From Candidatus Promineofilum glycogenicum (GTDB lineage Bacteria; Chloroflexota; Anaerolineae; Promineifilales; Promineifilaceae), in the NCBI GenBank assembly GCA_016707605.1, contig JADJHJ010000010.1, positions 1 through 64,000 on the forward strand: a DNA stretch of 64,000 nucleotides, read 5' to 3'. Shown here in pieces: positions 15,684 through 23,918 of the stretch. Position numbers and translations under genes: made by a program. The notes under the pieces are model-generated. The model was not told the origin of the DNA, did not search any database, and was given only the letters and a program-made list of their open reading frames with translations. Numbering within the stretch: the first letter of the stretch is position 1; each line of letters begins with the position of its first letter.

Positions 15684-18594
15684 CATTCTCAAGCCGCTCC
15701 TGAAGCTGGAGATCGTTCAACTCTCGATTGATGCGCAGCGCCTGTTGCCGGGCGTTCAGGCTTGGCCCGGCCTGGCCCAGTTCGGCGTATACCCGATATA
15801 GATAGTAGTAGGAGTAGGCCTGCTCATAGCGGTCGCCCAACTCGCGGAAGATGGCCAGCCCCTCGTCGAGCAGCGCAACGGCCTGCTGCCTGTCCTGTTT
15901 GGCCTGGTGCAGCAGCCCCAACTGCGTCTTGATCAACGCTTCCCAGCGCAGACTGCCCACCCTTCTAAAGCTGTCCAGGCACTCATAGCCCAGGGCCAAC
16001 GCCTCATCAACCTGATCGCGCCGCTTGCACAGCAGGACGCGCTCATAGAGCACGGCGGCATACTCGCCCCGGTCGCCCTGCCGGTGGCTGACCTCGGCCG
16101 CTTCGATCAGGCAGGCCTCGGCCGCGGCATACTCCCCCGTCCAGCCCCTGACGCGGGCCAGATTGCGCAGGGTTTCCACGTAGGTGGACGACAGCGGCCG
16201 AGACCTTTGCAGAGCCGCCGCTTGCTCCAGGTACGCCTGCGCGGTCTGAAAGTCACGGTACTTCTTGACGTGGCAGACGGCGATCAGGTTCAGGTTTTTG
16301 GCCACCCCCGCCGGATCGTTCTCCTCGGCAAAGATGCGCCGCGACTCCTCGAATAGCTCCAGGGCCTGGTCGTCTTGCGCCTGTTCGTTCTTGATGCGGC
16401 CGGAGAGATACTTGGCCTGGGCGATGCCCCAACCATCCTCCAGGCGCGCCAACTGCGGCAGCGCCTCGGCCAGATGGGCGGTGGCCGATTCGTAGTCATT
16501 GAGTTCCATCTCGATCTCGCCCAGACGCAGCAGCGTCCGCGCCAGGGCGGGCGGGTCGGGCCGCGCCCGCGCCGCCGCCAGCGCCAGCGTTAGCCCTTGC
16601 CGCATGTCGTCGAAGCGAATCTGCCGGAACCACGCCCCATCCAGCACCCGCACCAACTCCAGCACCAACGGCCACGCCGCCAGGGCGTGGGCTTTGGCGA
16701 CGGCCGCCAGCAAGTTGCCCCACTCCGGTTGTAGCCGGGCGTACTCCGCCTGATGGTCGCGGGCGAATTGCAGGTAGTAGGTGACAAAGGCGCGGTCGAT
16801 CTCCGGCGCGCGCGTCGCCAGCTTTTCGGCCGCGAACTGCCGCAGCAGGCTGTGCATGACGTAGCGCTCCGGCTCAGGCTGCTGTTGCAGCAGTGACTTC
16901 TCGCCCAGCAGATCGAGATCGGCCAGAGTCGCGCCGGCCACCTGCCCGGCGGCGGCGGCGGTAAACGTTGCCGGAAAGGTGGCCAGCGCCGCGAATACAT
17001 CCTGCTCCGGCGGCGTCAACAACTGCCACGACGTCTCGAACACGGCGCGCATACTGCGCTGGCGCGGGTCCACGTCGCGCAGGGTTGTGCTGAGGAAGTC
17101 GAGCGAACGGCCGATCTCCTCGCCAATCTGGGCCAGCGACCGGCGGCGCAGCCAGGCCGCGGCCAGGGCGATGCCCAGCGGCGAGCCGCCCACCAGGTCG
17201 CAAATCCGGCGCACCTGCGGCAAGTTGCCGGCCGACACCACGAAGTCGGCCCGCGCCATCCGCCCCCGCTCGGCAAACAGCGCTTCGGCGGCGCGCATCT
17301 CCGCCTCCCCCGTGGGCAGGCCGGCCAGGGCCACCACCGACTCGGCCTGGAAGTTGAGCGGCTCGCGCGACGTAGCCAGAATGGCCAGGTGTGGCGCGCG
17401 CCGCAGCCACTCCGGGATGAAGGCCAGTTCGCTCAGCGCCCCTTCGCAATTGTCCAGAATCAGGAGCGTCTGCTTGTCGCGCAGAATGGCCAGCACCTGC
17501 TCGCCCGTCAGTTGTTGCCCCGCCTGCCCCAGCCCGGCGGCCTCGCCAATGGCGATCTTGATCGGCTCGGCGCTGCCCTGGGCGGCGTCCAGCGGCACCA
17601 ACCAGACGCCATCGGGGAAGCTGGCCTTGACCTGCCGGCCCACTTCCAGCGCCAGGCGCGTCTTGCCCATGCCGCCCGCGCCGACGATAGTGATGAGGCG
17701 CTGGTGGGGGTCAACGAGCCGCTGGTGCAACTGCGCCTGCTCGGCTTCGCGGCCGAAGAACGGCCCTGCCGGCCGCGGCAAATTATCGGCAATCTGCGCC
17801 GTGCCCGGCGCCGGCAGCGCCCGATCCAGAATGAGTTGCGGCAGCCGCCGCGTCTCGCCCTCCGGCTTCACTCCCAGTTCATCCCCCAACACCCGTTGGC
17901 ACTGCTCAAACTGGGCCAGCGCCGCGTTGTGGTCGCCAAGGTGGTAGTGGGCCTGCATCAGCGCCCGGTGGGCCGCCTCCAGCCACGGTTCCAGGCTCAG
18001 TTGGCGCTGGGCGATGTCGAGAGCGGCGGCCCACTCCCCCCGCGCCAGCCGCGCCTCGCGCAGCAATGTCATCGCCGCCAGCGCCCGTCGCCGGACGTAC
18101 TCGCGCTGGGCCAGAAGCCACGCCTCCCAAGTGTCGCTGGGGAAGTTCAGCCCGGCCAATAGCTCGCCGCGCACCAGGGCAACGGCGGCTTGCAGGTGGG
18201 CCAGGCAGGTGGGGCAGCCGGCCAACTGCCGGTGGGGGTGGGCCGCCACCAGCGCCAGCAACCGCTCGAACCGGGTCAGGTCAATGTCAATGTCGTCACC
18301 GGCGCGCAGGGCGATCTGCTTGCGATCCACCTCAAACCACGGCGGCGTGGCCTCGTCGTCGCCCAGCGCCCGGCGCAGGAGGGTCAGCCGGTTGCGCAGA
18401 TAGGTGAGCGCCTCCTGGTCGGGGCGGTCGGGGGAGAGAAGGCCGGCCAGGGTGTCGCGGCGCTGGGGAACGCCCTGGTGAACGGCCAGCCAGGCCAGCA
18501 GGACGCGCTGGGCATCGGTGCGGAATTCGGCCTTTTGCCCACCCACCTGCACCTGGAGCGGGCCAAGCATGGAAATTCTTAGTTCACTCACCAC
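15670..18594 (-). CDS. BTAD/SARP-type regulator with STAND NTPase and TPR repeats (regulator 1)
   Basis: 974 residues. N-terminal winged helix (ISMLGPLQVQVGG; LLSPDRPDQEALTYLRNRL) plus a bacterial transcriptional activator domain (about 95-255, ending AALAQFEQCQRVLGDELGV) give a SARP-like DNA-binding half. Then FFGRE, a P-loop IVGAGGMGKTRLALEVG (about 300-316), Walker B LLILDNCEGAL and LAILATSREPL mark an AfsR/LuxR-like STAND NTPase. The last 300 residues are TPRs. Such proteins switch on transcription when a ligand reaches the TPR/NTPase part. The start is uncertain: GTG 18594 or the internal ATG 18570, neither with a clear ribosome site. It is divergent from a small secreted-peptide gene. 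Confidence 0.88.
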   Translation of the reverse strand: MVSELRISMLGPLQVQVGGQKAEFRTDAQRVLLAWLAVHQGVPQRRDTLAGLLSPDRPDQEALTYLRNRLTLLRRALGDDEATPPWFEVDRKQIALRAGDDIDIDLTRFERLLALVAAHPHRQLAGCPTCLAHLQAAVALVRGELLAGLNFPSDTWEAWLLAQREYVRRRALAAMTLLREARLARGEWAAALDIAQRQLSLEPWLEAAHRALMQAHYHLGDHNAALAQFEQCQRVLGDELGVKPEGETRRLPQLILDRALPAPGTAQIADNLPRPAGPFFGREAEQAQLHQRLVDPHQRLITIVGAGGMGKTRLALEVGRQVKASFPDGVWLVPLDAAQGSAEPIKIAIGEAAGLGQAGQQLTGEQVLAILRDKQTLLILDNCEGALSELAFIPEWLRRAPHLAILATSREPLNFQAESVVALAGLPTGEAEMRAAEALFAERGRMARADFVVSAGNLPQVRRICDLVGGSPLGIALAAAWLRRRSLAQIGEEIGRSLDFLSTTLRDVDPRQRSMRAVFETSWQLLTPPEQDVFAALATFPATFTAAAAGQVAGATLADLDLLGEKSLLQQQPEPERYVMHSLLRQFAAEKLATRAPEIDRAFVTYYLQFARDHQAEYARLQPEWGNLLAAVAKAHALAAWPLVLELVRVLDGAWFRQIRFDDMRQGLTLALAAARARPDPPALARTLLRLGEIEMELNDYESATAHLAEALPQLARLEDGWGIAQAKYLSGRIKNEQAQDDQALELFEESRRIFAEENDPAGVAKNLNLIAVCHVKKYRDFQTAQAYLEQAAALQRSRPLSSTYVETLRNLARVRGWTGEYAAAEACLIEAAEVSHRQGDRGEYAAVLYERVLLCKRRDQVDEALALGYECLDSFRRVGSLRWEALIKTQLGLLHQAKQDRQQAVALLDEGLAIFRELGDRYEQAYSYYYLYRVYAELGQAGPSLNARQQALRINRELNDLQLQERLENEKGL

Positions 18595-18602
18595 GCTGCG
18601 CC

Positions 18603-18636
18603 TGGGTGCGGTATGGGTGCGCTGTCTTCGTATGGT
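18603..18636 (+). promoter_or_regulatory. Putative SARP operator and -10 of the small-peptide gene
   Basis: Direct repeat TGGGTGCG at 18603-18610 and 18614-18621, an 11-bp period (one helical turn). Nine bases later comes TATGGT (18631-18636), a -10-like hexamer. SARP regulators are known to bind heptamer direct repeats with 11-bp period close to about 8 bp upstream of the -10, replacing the -35. This site lies 9 bp from the regulator 1 start and 67 bp before the peptide ATG. The functional reading is inferred. Confidence 0.5.
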
Positions 18637-18703
18637 GTGGCCATCAACAACGGCTCAACCAGAGCCACCACAAAACCATATCACACACCTAAGGAGACGT
18701 CTC

Positions 18704-18829
18704 ATGAAACAGTTCAAGCATTTGAAGTCGGTCGCCGCAGCCACCCTGTTAACGCTGTTCATCACTTTGCAGCCAATCATCACTTTCGCCGCCCACTGCG
18801 ATGTTGCCGGCTCCCACGTCGGCTGCTAG
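18704..18829 (+). CDS. Small secreted two-cysteine peptide (41 aa)
   Basis: ATG 18704 is preceded by AAGGAG (18691-18696) at ideal spacing. The n-region MKQFKHLK is basic and the h-region (VAAATLLTLFITL...) hydrophobic. A cleavage site near ITFA-A would leave about 12 residues, AHCDVAGSHVGC, with Cys near the start and at the very end plus two His. An intrinsic terminator follows at 18856. The gene is bracketed by two BTAD/NTPase/TPR regulators, and a SARP-type repeat lies upstream. The sequence fits a signalling peptide, a small antimicrobial or a metal-binding peptide; no family is recognised. Signal peptide, ribosome site and terminator together make a random open frame unlikely. Confidence 0.7.
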   Translation: MKQFKHLKSVAAATLLTLFITLQPIITFAAHCDVAGSHVGC

Positions 18830-18855
18830 AACTCTTAGCCTCTCACCGTTGTCGT

Positions 18856-18888
18856 AGAACCTGTCCGTGTGACAGGTTCTTTTTGTTT
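18856..18888 (+). terminator. Rho-independent terminator of the small-peptide gene
   Basis: AGAACCTGTC (18856-18865), loop CGTGT, GACAGGTTCT (18871-18880), then TTTTGTTT. A perfect 10-bp stem and U-tract. It ends just where the convergent regulator 2 gene ends (18887). Confidence 0.9.
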
Positions 18889-21800
18889 ATTGGGTCGCTA
18901 CGTGCAAGCGGTGGTCGATCTCTTTGGCGCGTTCGAGCAACTGCGGCGTCTGGATCGCTTCGGCCAGGGCGACGGCCTGGGCGCTGTACTGTCGCGCCTG
19001 GCTGCGGCTGTGGTCGCTTAACAGCTCGGCCAGGCCGATCAGGGCCTCGCAGGCCGTGCTCTGTAGATTATCCTGTTGGGCGATGGTCAAAGCCTGGCCG
19101 TACAACGTCGCTGCCTGTTCGGAATCGCCCAACGCCTTTTTGGTGTTGGCCAGGCTGAGCCGGGCAATGGCCATCAGCGAACGATTCTCCAGCGATTCGG
19201 CAATCCGCAACCCCTGCTCCAGGCTGTCAGTGGACAGAGCCAGTTCGCCCAGCATCCGGTAAGTCTTGCCAAGGTTGGTATGAATCTCCCCCTGGCCGCT
19301 CAGATTGCCGCTGGTGGTGGCCAGATCGAGACCCAGGTGGAGATAGTATTGGGCGCCCATGTAGTCGCCCTGCTCCATCGAAATGATACTGAGATTGTTC
19401 AGCAGCGCCGATTGAAGGTGGCGATTGTCCACCTGGTTGCCCAGGGCCAGCGCCTGCTCCATGGCCTGTTGGGCCGCCGCCAGATCGCCCTGGTGGTAGC
19501 AGACGAGGCCCAGGCTGTTGAGGCTCACGCTTAGGTTTTGGGCGCTGTCGATTGACTGCCAGGCGGCGCAAGCCAGTTGCAACTGCTCATGGGCGGCGGC
19601 GTAACGGCTCTGGATGTCGTGGATGATGCCCAGATGGTGGTGGCCCCAGGCGACGATCTCGGCCGACTCAAGGGCGTGGCCGATGGCCAGCGCCTGGTTG
19701 AGCCTGCTCTCGGCCGCGCCGTACTCGCCCAACCGCCACAGCGCTTCGCCCCACAACACGTGGCCCATGCCCTCCGCCCAGCGGTCGCCAGCCTGGGCCG
19801 CCCGCACCAACGCCGTCTGGATGGTCTGAATGGCCGGCCGGTGGCGGCCGAGCCGATTCTGGAACCGCGCCCGCTCCAACCCGGCGCGGGTGGCCAGACG
19901 CAGCCCGCCGCTGCCCCACGTCGCAGCCGTATTGGCCGTCGTGTGCATGACGCCCTCCGCCTCATGGGCCAGGCCGCGCAGTTGGTAGTAGATCGACAGC
20001 GACGTGAGGGCGGCCGGCAGCCCAACGGCGGCCGGTTCGTGCCGGGCCAGGGCCGTCGGCCAGGCCAGGCGCACGTTGTCGATGTCGGGTTCGAGGGCCG
20101 CGACCGCGCGTTGGGGCGCGTCCTTTCGCAGCGGCTCGTCGTATTCGGCCAGCAGCGCCAGATAGTAATCGGCGTGTTTCTGCGCCGTCTGGTCGCCGGG
20201 CGACAGCTTTTCGGCGGCGTAGGCGCGGATGATGGGATGGAGCGCATAGCGGTCAGACGCCGCGTCATAGGCCAGTAACGATTTCTCTCTAAGGGCCGCG
20301 AGTTGAGGCGCGTCGGCCTGGGCCACTGGCAGCGCCGCCGCCAGTGAAAAGCCGCCCCGGAACACAGCCAATTGCGCCAGCCGTTGCTGTAACTCCGGGG
20401 GCAGGGTGTGCCACGACATCTCAAACACGACGTGCAGATTTTGATGGCGCGACGGCATGTCGCGCAATGAAGTCGTGAGATCGTCGAAGCCGGCGCGCAG
20501 CCGGTCGGCAATCGCCTGCGGCGGGATGTGGCGGGTCAGGGCCGCGGCCAGTTCAATGGCCAGCGGCAACCCTTCCACCAGGCGACAAATCGCGCGGATG
20601 GCGCTCAGGTCTTCGGTCGAAATCACTCCCCGGCGCTGCGCCTGCCGCGCCACAAAAAGCTCGACCGCGTCGGAGGGCATCTCGTCGACTTCGCTCGTCG
20701 GGTAGCCCAGCCCGGTCAGCGCCATCGTCCACTCGGCCCGCACGTGCAACGCTTCGCGCGAGGTGACGAGCAACTGCACCTTATGGCAGCGCTGCACGAT
20801 GTCGAGCACGACCGAGATCCCGGCCAGCAGGTGCTCGAAGTTGTCCAGCACCAGCATCATCTCTTTGTGTTGCAGGTGACTGAGCAACTGGTCGACCGGC
20901 GTGGCCGGCCCGCTCAGGCGCAGATCGAGGGCGGTGGCGATCTCCACGGCAATCGCCTCGGCCGGGTCGTCATCATCGGCGGGCACGTCGGCCAGTTCAA
21001 CCAGCCAGACGCCATCATGGAAGCGGCCCAGGCGGCCGTGGGCGATGGTGCTGGCCAGCCGCGTCTTGCCCACGCCCCCCTGTCCGGTGATGGTCACCAG
21101 CCGGCAAAACGGTTGATCGAGGCGATTGTGAATCTGTTGCTGGACGGTCTGCCGGCCGAAGAACTGATCAGTGACGGGCGGCAAGTTGTGGCGGGCGGCT
21201 GACGGCGGGGGCGGTGGAAAGGCGCGCGGCGGCCGGATGTCCCGGATCAACGCCGTGATCCTGGCCGAGAACTCGCTGCCCAACTCCGTTCGCAGTTGTT
21301 CGGCGCTGTGCTGGTAGTGGTCGATTGCCTCGCGCAGCCGGCCCGCTTTAATCAGCAGTTGTATCAGCAGCGAATGGGCCGCTTCATCGAGCGCATCCAC
21401 CTGGAGCCAACGGCGGGCCGTCGTGATGCCCAACTCAATCTCGCCCGTAGCCAGCGCATATTGCCCCAGCTTATCGTAGGCGGCGATCACTTGCCGGCGA
21501 ATCTGTTCGCGAGTCAGCGCCAGCCACTCATTGAACTCGGGCGCATCGGACAGGTGGAAGTCGGCCAGGAAGTCGCCGTGATAGGTGGCCAGGGCGTTGT
21601 GGAGGGCGGTCGCTTTTTCGGCCGAGTCAACTTGGCCCATGCCGGCCATCGTCTGCACCAGGGCCACCGAATCGACCTGCCGGCTCTCCGGGGCCAGGGC
21701 CACGGCTTTCGACGTGACGATCAACTCATCGCTGACTTTTTCTCGCAGGCGGGTCAGGACGGTGCGCAAATTGGCCAACGACTGTTTCGTCGAGCTGCTC

Positions 21801-21955
21801 TCCCACAGCAGATCGGCCAAAAACTCGCGCCGCTGGGGTTGTCCGGTGTGGGCCAGATAGATCAGTAAGGCGGCCTCTTTCTGGCTGCGAAAGCGGCTCA
21901 GGGGCAGACCGTCTTTGGACAACACAACGTGGCCGAGCAGAGTGAACGTCAGCAT
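18887..21955 (-). CDS. BTAD/SARP-type regulator with STAND NTPase and TPR repeats (regulator 2)
   Basis: 1022 residues with the same plan as regulator 1: winged helix (MLTFTLLGHVVLSKDG; FLADLLWESSSTKQSLANLRTVLTRL), activator domain to about residue 245, FFGRQ, P-loop ITGQGGVGKTRLAS (about 285-298), Walker B MMLVLDNFEHLL, LLVTSREALHV, then GLPLAIELAAAL and about ten TPR units to the end. The start is ATG 21955 with AAAGGA five bases upstream. It points toward the peptide gene, whose terminator abuts its stop codon. The sequences of the two regulators differ widely, so they are not a recent duplication. It probably activates transcription of unknown targets. Confidence 0.88.
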   Translation of the reverse strand: MLTFTLLGHVVLSKDGLPLSRFRSQKEAALLIYLAHTGQPQRREFLADLLWESSSTKQSLANLRTVLTRLREKVSDELIVTSKAVALAPESRQVDSVALVQTMAGMGQVDSAEKATALHNALATYHGDFLADFHLSDAPEFNEWLALTREQIRRQVIAAYDKLGQYALATGEIELGITTARRWLQVDALDEAAHSLLIQLLIKAGRLREAIDHYQHSAEQLRTELGSEFSARITALIRDIRPPRAFPPPPPSAARHNLPPVTDQFFGRQTVQQQIHNRLDQPFCRLVTITGQGGVGKTRLASTIAHGRLGRFHDGVWLVELADVPADDDDPAEAIAVEIATALDLRLSGPATPVDQLLSHLQHKEMMLVLDNFEHLLAGISVVLDIVQRCHKVQLLVTSREALHVRAEWTMALTGLGYPTSEVDEMPSDAVELFVARQAQRRGVISTEDLSAIRAICRLVEGLPLAIELAAALTRHIPPQAIADRLRAGFDDLTTSLRDMPSRHQNLHVVFEMSWHTLPPELQQRLAQLAVFRGGFSLAAALPVAQADAPQLAALREKSLLAYDAASDRYALHPIIRAYAAEKLSPGDQTAQKHADYYLALLAEYDEPLRKDAPQRAVAALEPDIDNVRLAWPTALARHEPAAVGLPAALTSLSIYYQLRGLAHEAEGVMHTTANTAATWGSGGLRLATRAGLERARFQNRLGRHRPAIQTIQTALVRAAQAGDRWAEGMGHVLWGEALWRLGEYGAAESRLNQALAIGHALESAEIVAWGHHHLGIIHDIQSRYAAAHEQLQLACAAWQSIDSAQNLSVSLNSLGLVCYHQGDLAAAQQAMEQALALGNQVDNRHLQSALLNNLSIISMEQGDYMGAQYYLHLGLDLATTSGNLSGQGEIHTNLGKTYRMLGELALSTDSLEQGLRIAESLENRSLMAIARLSLANTKKALGDSEQAATLYGQALTIAQQDNLQSTACEALIGLAELLSDHSRSQARQYSAQAVALAEAIQTPQLLERAKEIDHRLHVATQ

Positions 21956-22097
21956 TTCCTTTCTACCGGGTCAACTTCCAACCAGCAATCCGCGTGGCAG
22001 GGCGACTATTTACCCGCTTGAATTATACGAAGATAGGGGAGTGGTGCTAGGGTTGGCGGTTAAAGCGGCCAACTCTATTTCATAGCGCCGGCCGCGA

Positions 22098-22126
22098 TTG
22101 ACATTCGTCGCCCGTTCCCGTCTGAT
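22098..22126 (+). promoter_or_regulatory. Candidate promoter for the HD-domain gene
   Basis: TTGACA (22098-22103) is a perfect -35 hexamer; 17 bp downstream is TCTGAT (22121-22126), a weak -10. The HD gene starts at 22143. The spacing supports it, but the -10 is poor. Confidence 0.35.
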
Positions 22127-22142
22127 TCGATAGAATGCCATC

Positions 22143-22811
22143 ATGCACGATGAGTGGGAACCGCGTTTCGCCGCGTTCATCGCCGCCCAGTTGCCGCCCG
22201 ACGACCCGGCCCACGACCTGGCCCACGTCCGGCGCGTGGTGGCCAACGCGCGGATGCTGGCCGCGGCCGAGGGGGCGGACATGGCCGTGGTGCTGCCCGC
22301 CGCCTGGCTCCACGACTGCGTCGTCGTGCCCAAGGACTCGGCCGACCGGCCGCGCGCCTCGCGTCTGGCCGCCGCCGCCGCGGCTGACTTCCTGGCCGAG
22401 GCTGGCTACCCCGCCGCCCACGTCCCGGCCATCCGCCACGCCATCGAAGCCCACAGCTTCAGCGCCCGCATCCCGCCGCAGACGCTGGAGGCGCGTGTCG
22501 TCCAGGACGCCGACCGGCTGGACGCCATCGGGGCCATCGGCATCGCCCGCACGCTGATGCTGGGCGCGGCGATGGGCAAGCCGCTCTATGACGACGCCGA
22601 GCCGCTGCCGACGACTCGCCCGCCCGACGACGCCCGCGCCGTTATCGACCACTTCTATACCAAGTTGCTGCGCCTGGCCGAAATGATGCAGACCGCCACC
22701 GGCCGGCGCGAAGGGGAGCGACGAACGGCGCTGATGCGGCTATACTTGGACGAACTAAGCCGCGAGTTGGCCGGCGGCGGCCTGGATGGGGATCAACCGG
22801 CGCGCGTATGA
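22143..22811 (+). CDS. HD-domain phosphohydrolase
   Basis: 222 residues. The HD metal ligands are visible: H in DPAHDLAHVRRV, the HD pair in AAWLHDCV, H in IRHAIEAHSFS, and D in VVQDADRLDAIGAIGIAR. This is the YfbR/YedJ-like single-domain HD group, metal-dependent phosphohydrolases of nucleotides or similar small molecules. The C-terminal KLLRLAEMMQTATGRREGERR helix is typical of the YedJ-like subgroup. A perfect TTGACA lies upstream. The stop overlaps the next start by 4 bp (ATGA), so the two genes are translationally coupled. Confidence 0.85.
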   Translation: MHDEWEPRFAAFIAAQLPPDDPAHDLAHVRRVVANARMLAAAEGADMAVVLPAAWLHDCVVVPKDSADRPRASRLAAAAAADFLAEAGYPAAHVPAIRHAIEAHSFSARIPPQTLEARVVQDADRLDAIGAIGIARTLMLGAAMGKPLYDDAEPLPTTRPPDDARAVIDHFYTKLLRLAEMMQTATGRREGERRTALMRLYLDELSRELAGGGLDGDQPARV

Positions 22812-23758
22812 CCAGCAACACCCACCGCTACGAATTGGCCGTGGAGATCGGCGAGGAGGCCGTTCGCCAGGGGCGCTGGCAGCAGGCGTTGACCTGCTTC
22901 CAGACGGCTCTCGTCGGCCTGCCGCGCGAGGCGCGCATCTACAACGGGCTGGGCGACACCCACATGGCTCTGGCCGACCGCGGGCGCGCCCTGGCCTGCT
23001 ACAAGGAGGCGGCGCGGCTGGCCGGCAATAACGCCGACTACACTGAGAAGGTCGCTTCGCTCCAGGAGCGGCTGGGGCTGCTGCCCGATGCCGCCGCCAC
23101 TTACCGCCTCACCGGCGACCTGCTCTGGCGCGCCGGTCGCCATGAGGAAGCGCAGAGCAGTTGGCAGCAGTCGGCCCGGCTGCGGCCCGACCAGCCGATC
23201 ATCTATGAACGGCTGGCGCTGGGCGACCGCCGGCGCGGCGACTTAGCCGGCGCGGCCCATCACTACCTGACTCTGGCCGACACGTTGCGGCGCGACGGGC
23301 GCTGCTTGCTGGCGCTGCACGTCTGCTGCGCCGCGCTGAGCCTGCGGCCCGACAGCCCCCTGGTCTGGGCGGCGACCGAGAACGCCTGGCGGTGTGTGGC
23401 CGTGCGCGACAGCGCCGCGCCGCGCGTCGAGCCGGGCGATCTGCTCAGCGCCGCGGCCGAGTTCGCCCAGTGGCAACTGACGGCCCGGCTGCGCCAGAGC
23501 ACGCTACGGCGCGACGTCCCACCGGCGCTGGGCGACCTCGCGCTGCGCCAGGCCATGCTGCACGAGGGGCACGGCCGCGCCGGCCCGGCCATCGCCACCT
23601 ATGAACAGTCCATCGCCGCCGGCACGCAGCCGCCGGCCCTCTTCTTCGCCCTGGGGCTGCTCTACCGGCTGGTCGGCCGCCGCGCCGACGCCCGCGCCGC
23701 CCTGACCCTGGCCGCCCGCCATCCGTTCTATCGGGCGGCGGTGGCGCTGCTCGAATAG
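22808..23758 (+). CDS. Tetratricopeptide-repeat protein
   Basis: 316 residues in about seven helix-turn-helix repeats (RQGRWQQALTCFQTALVG, YNGLGDTHMALADRGRALACYKEAA, LFFALGLLYRLVGRRADARAAL), i.e. TPR scaffolding with no catalytic motif, signal peptide or membrane segment. It overlaps the HD gene by 4 bp and is probably coexpressed with it; its partner is unknown. A 10-bp repeat array begins immediately after the stop. Confidence 0.8.
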   Translation: MTSNTHRYELAVEIGEEAVRQGRWQQALTCFQTALVGLPREARIYNGLGDTHMALADRGRALACYKEAARLAGNNADYTEKVASLQERLGLLPDAAATYRLTGDLLWRAGRHEEAQSSWQQSARLRPDQPIIYERLALGDRRRGDLAGAAHHYLTLADTLRRDGRCLLALHVCCAALSLRPDSPLVWAATENAWRCVAVRDSAAPRVEPGDLLSAAAEFAQWQLTARLRQSTLRRDVPPALGDLALRQAMLHEGHGRAGPAIATYEQSIAAGTQPPALFFALGLLYRLVGRRADARAALTLAARHPFYRAAVALLE

Positions 23759-23853
23759 GGATTAGGGGTTAGGGATTAGGGATTAGGGAAGAGCGCTCTT
23801 CCCTAATCCCTAATCCCTAATCCCTAGCCCCTAGCCCCTAACCCCTAGCCCCT
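23759..23853. repeat. GGGATTAGGGATTAGGG array with inverted CCCTAATCCC half
   Basis: Tandem GATTAGG/GTTAGGG units to about 23787, the perfect palindrome GAAGAGCGCTCTTC at the centre, then CCCTAATCCCTAGCCCCTA units. A large imperfect hairpin. A TATAAT at 23855-23860 follows, so it sits at or before a promoter for the formate dehydrogenase genes. Confidence 0.75.
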
Positions 23854-23918
23854 ATATAATGTTGTTCACCACTTTTCTACTGAACGGACTATCGCTTGTC
23901 CCCCAAGGAGGTACAAGG

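Noticed and set aside
18887..22000. A second small secreted peptide near regulator 2
   Set aside because: I looked in 21956-22142 on both strands and saw no short frame with ribosome site and signal sequence.
23759..23853. Telomere-like or replication-origin repeat
   Set aside because: The GGGATTAGG units are a short inverted array before a gene, like other intergenic repeats here; no DnaA boxes or dnaA/dnaN genes are near.
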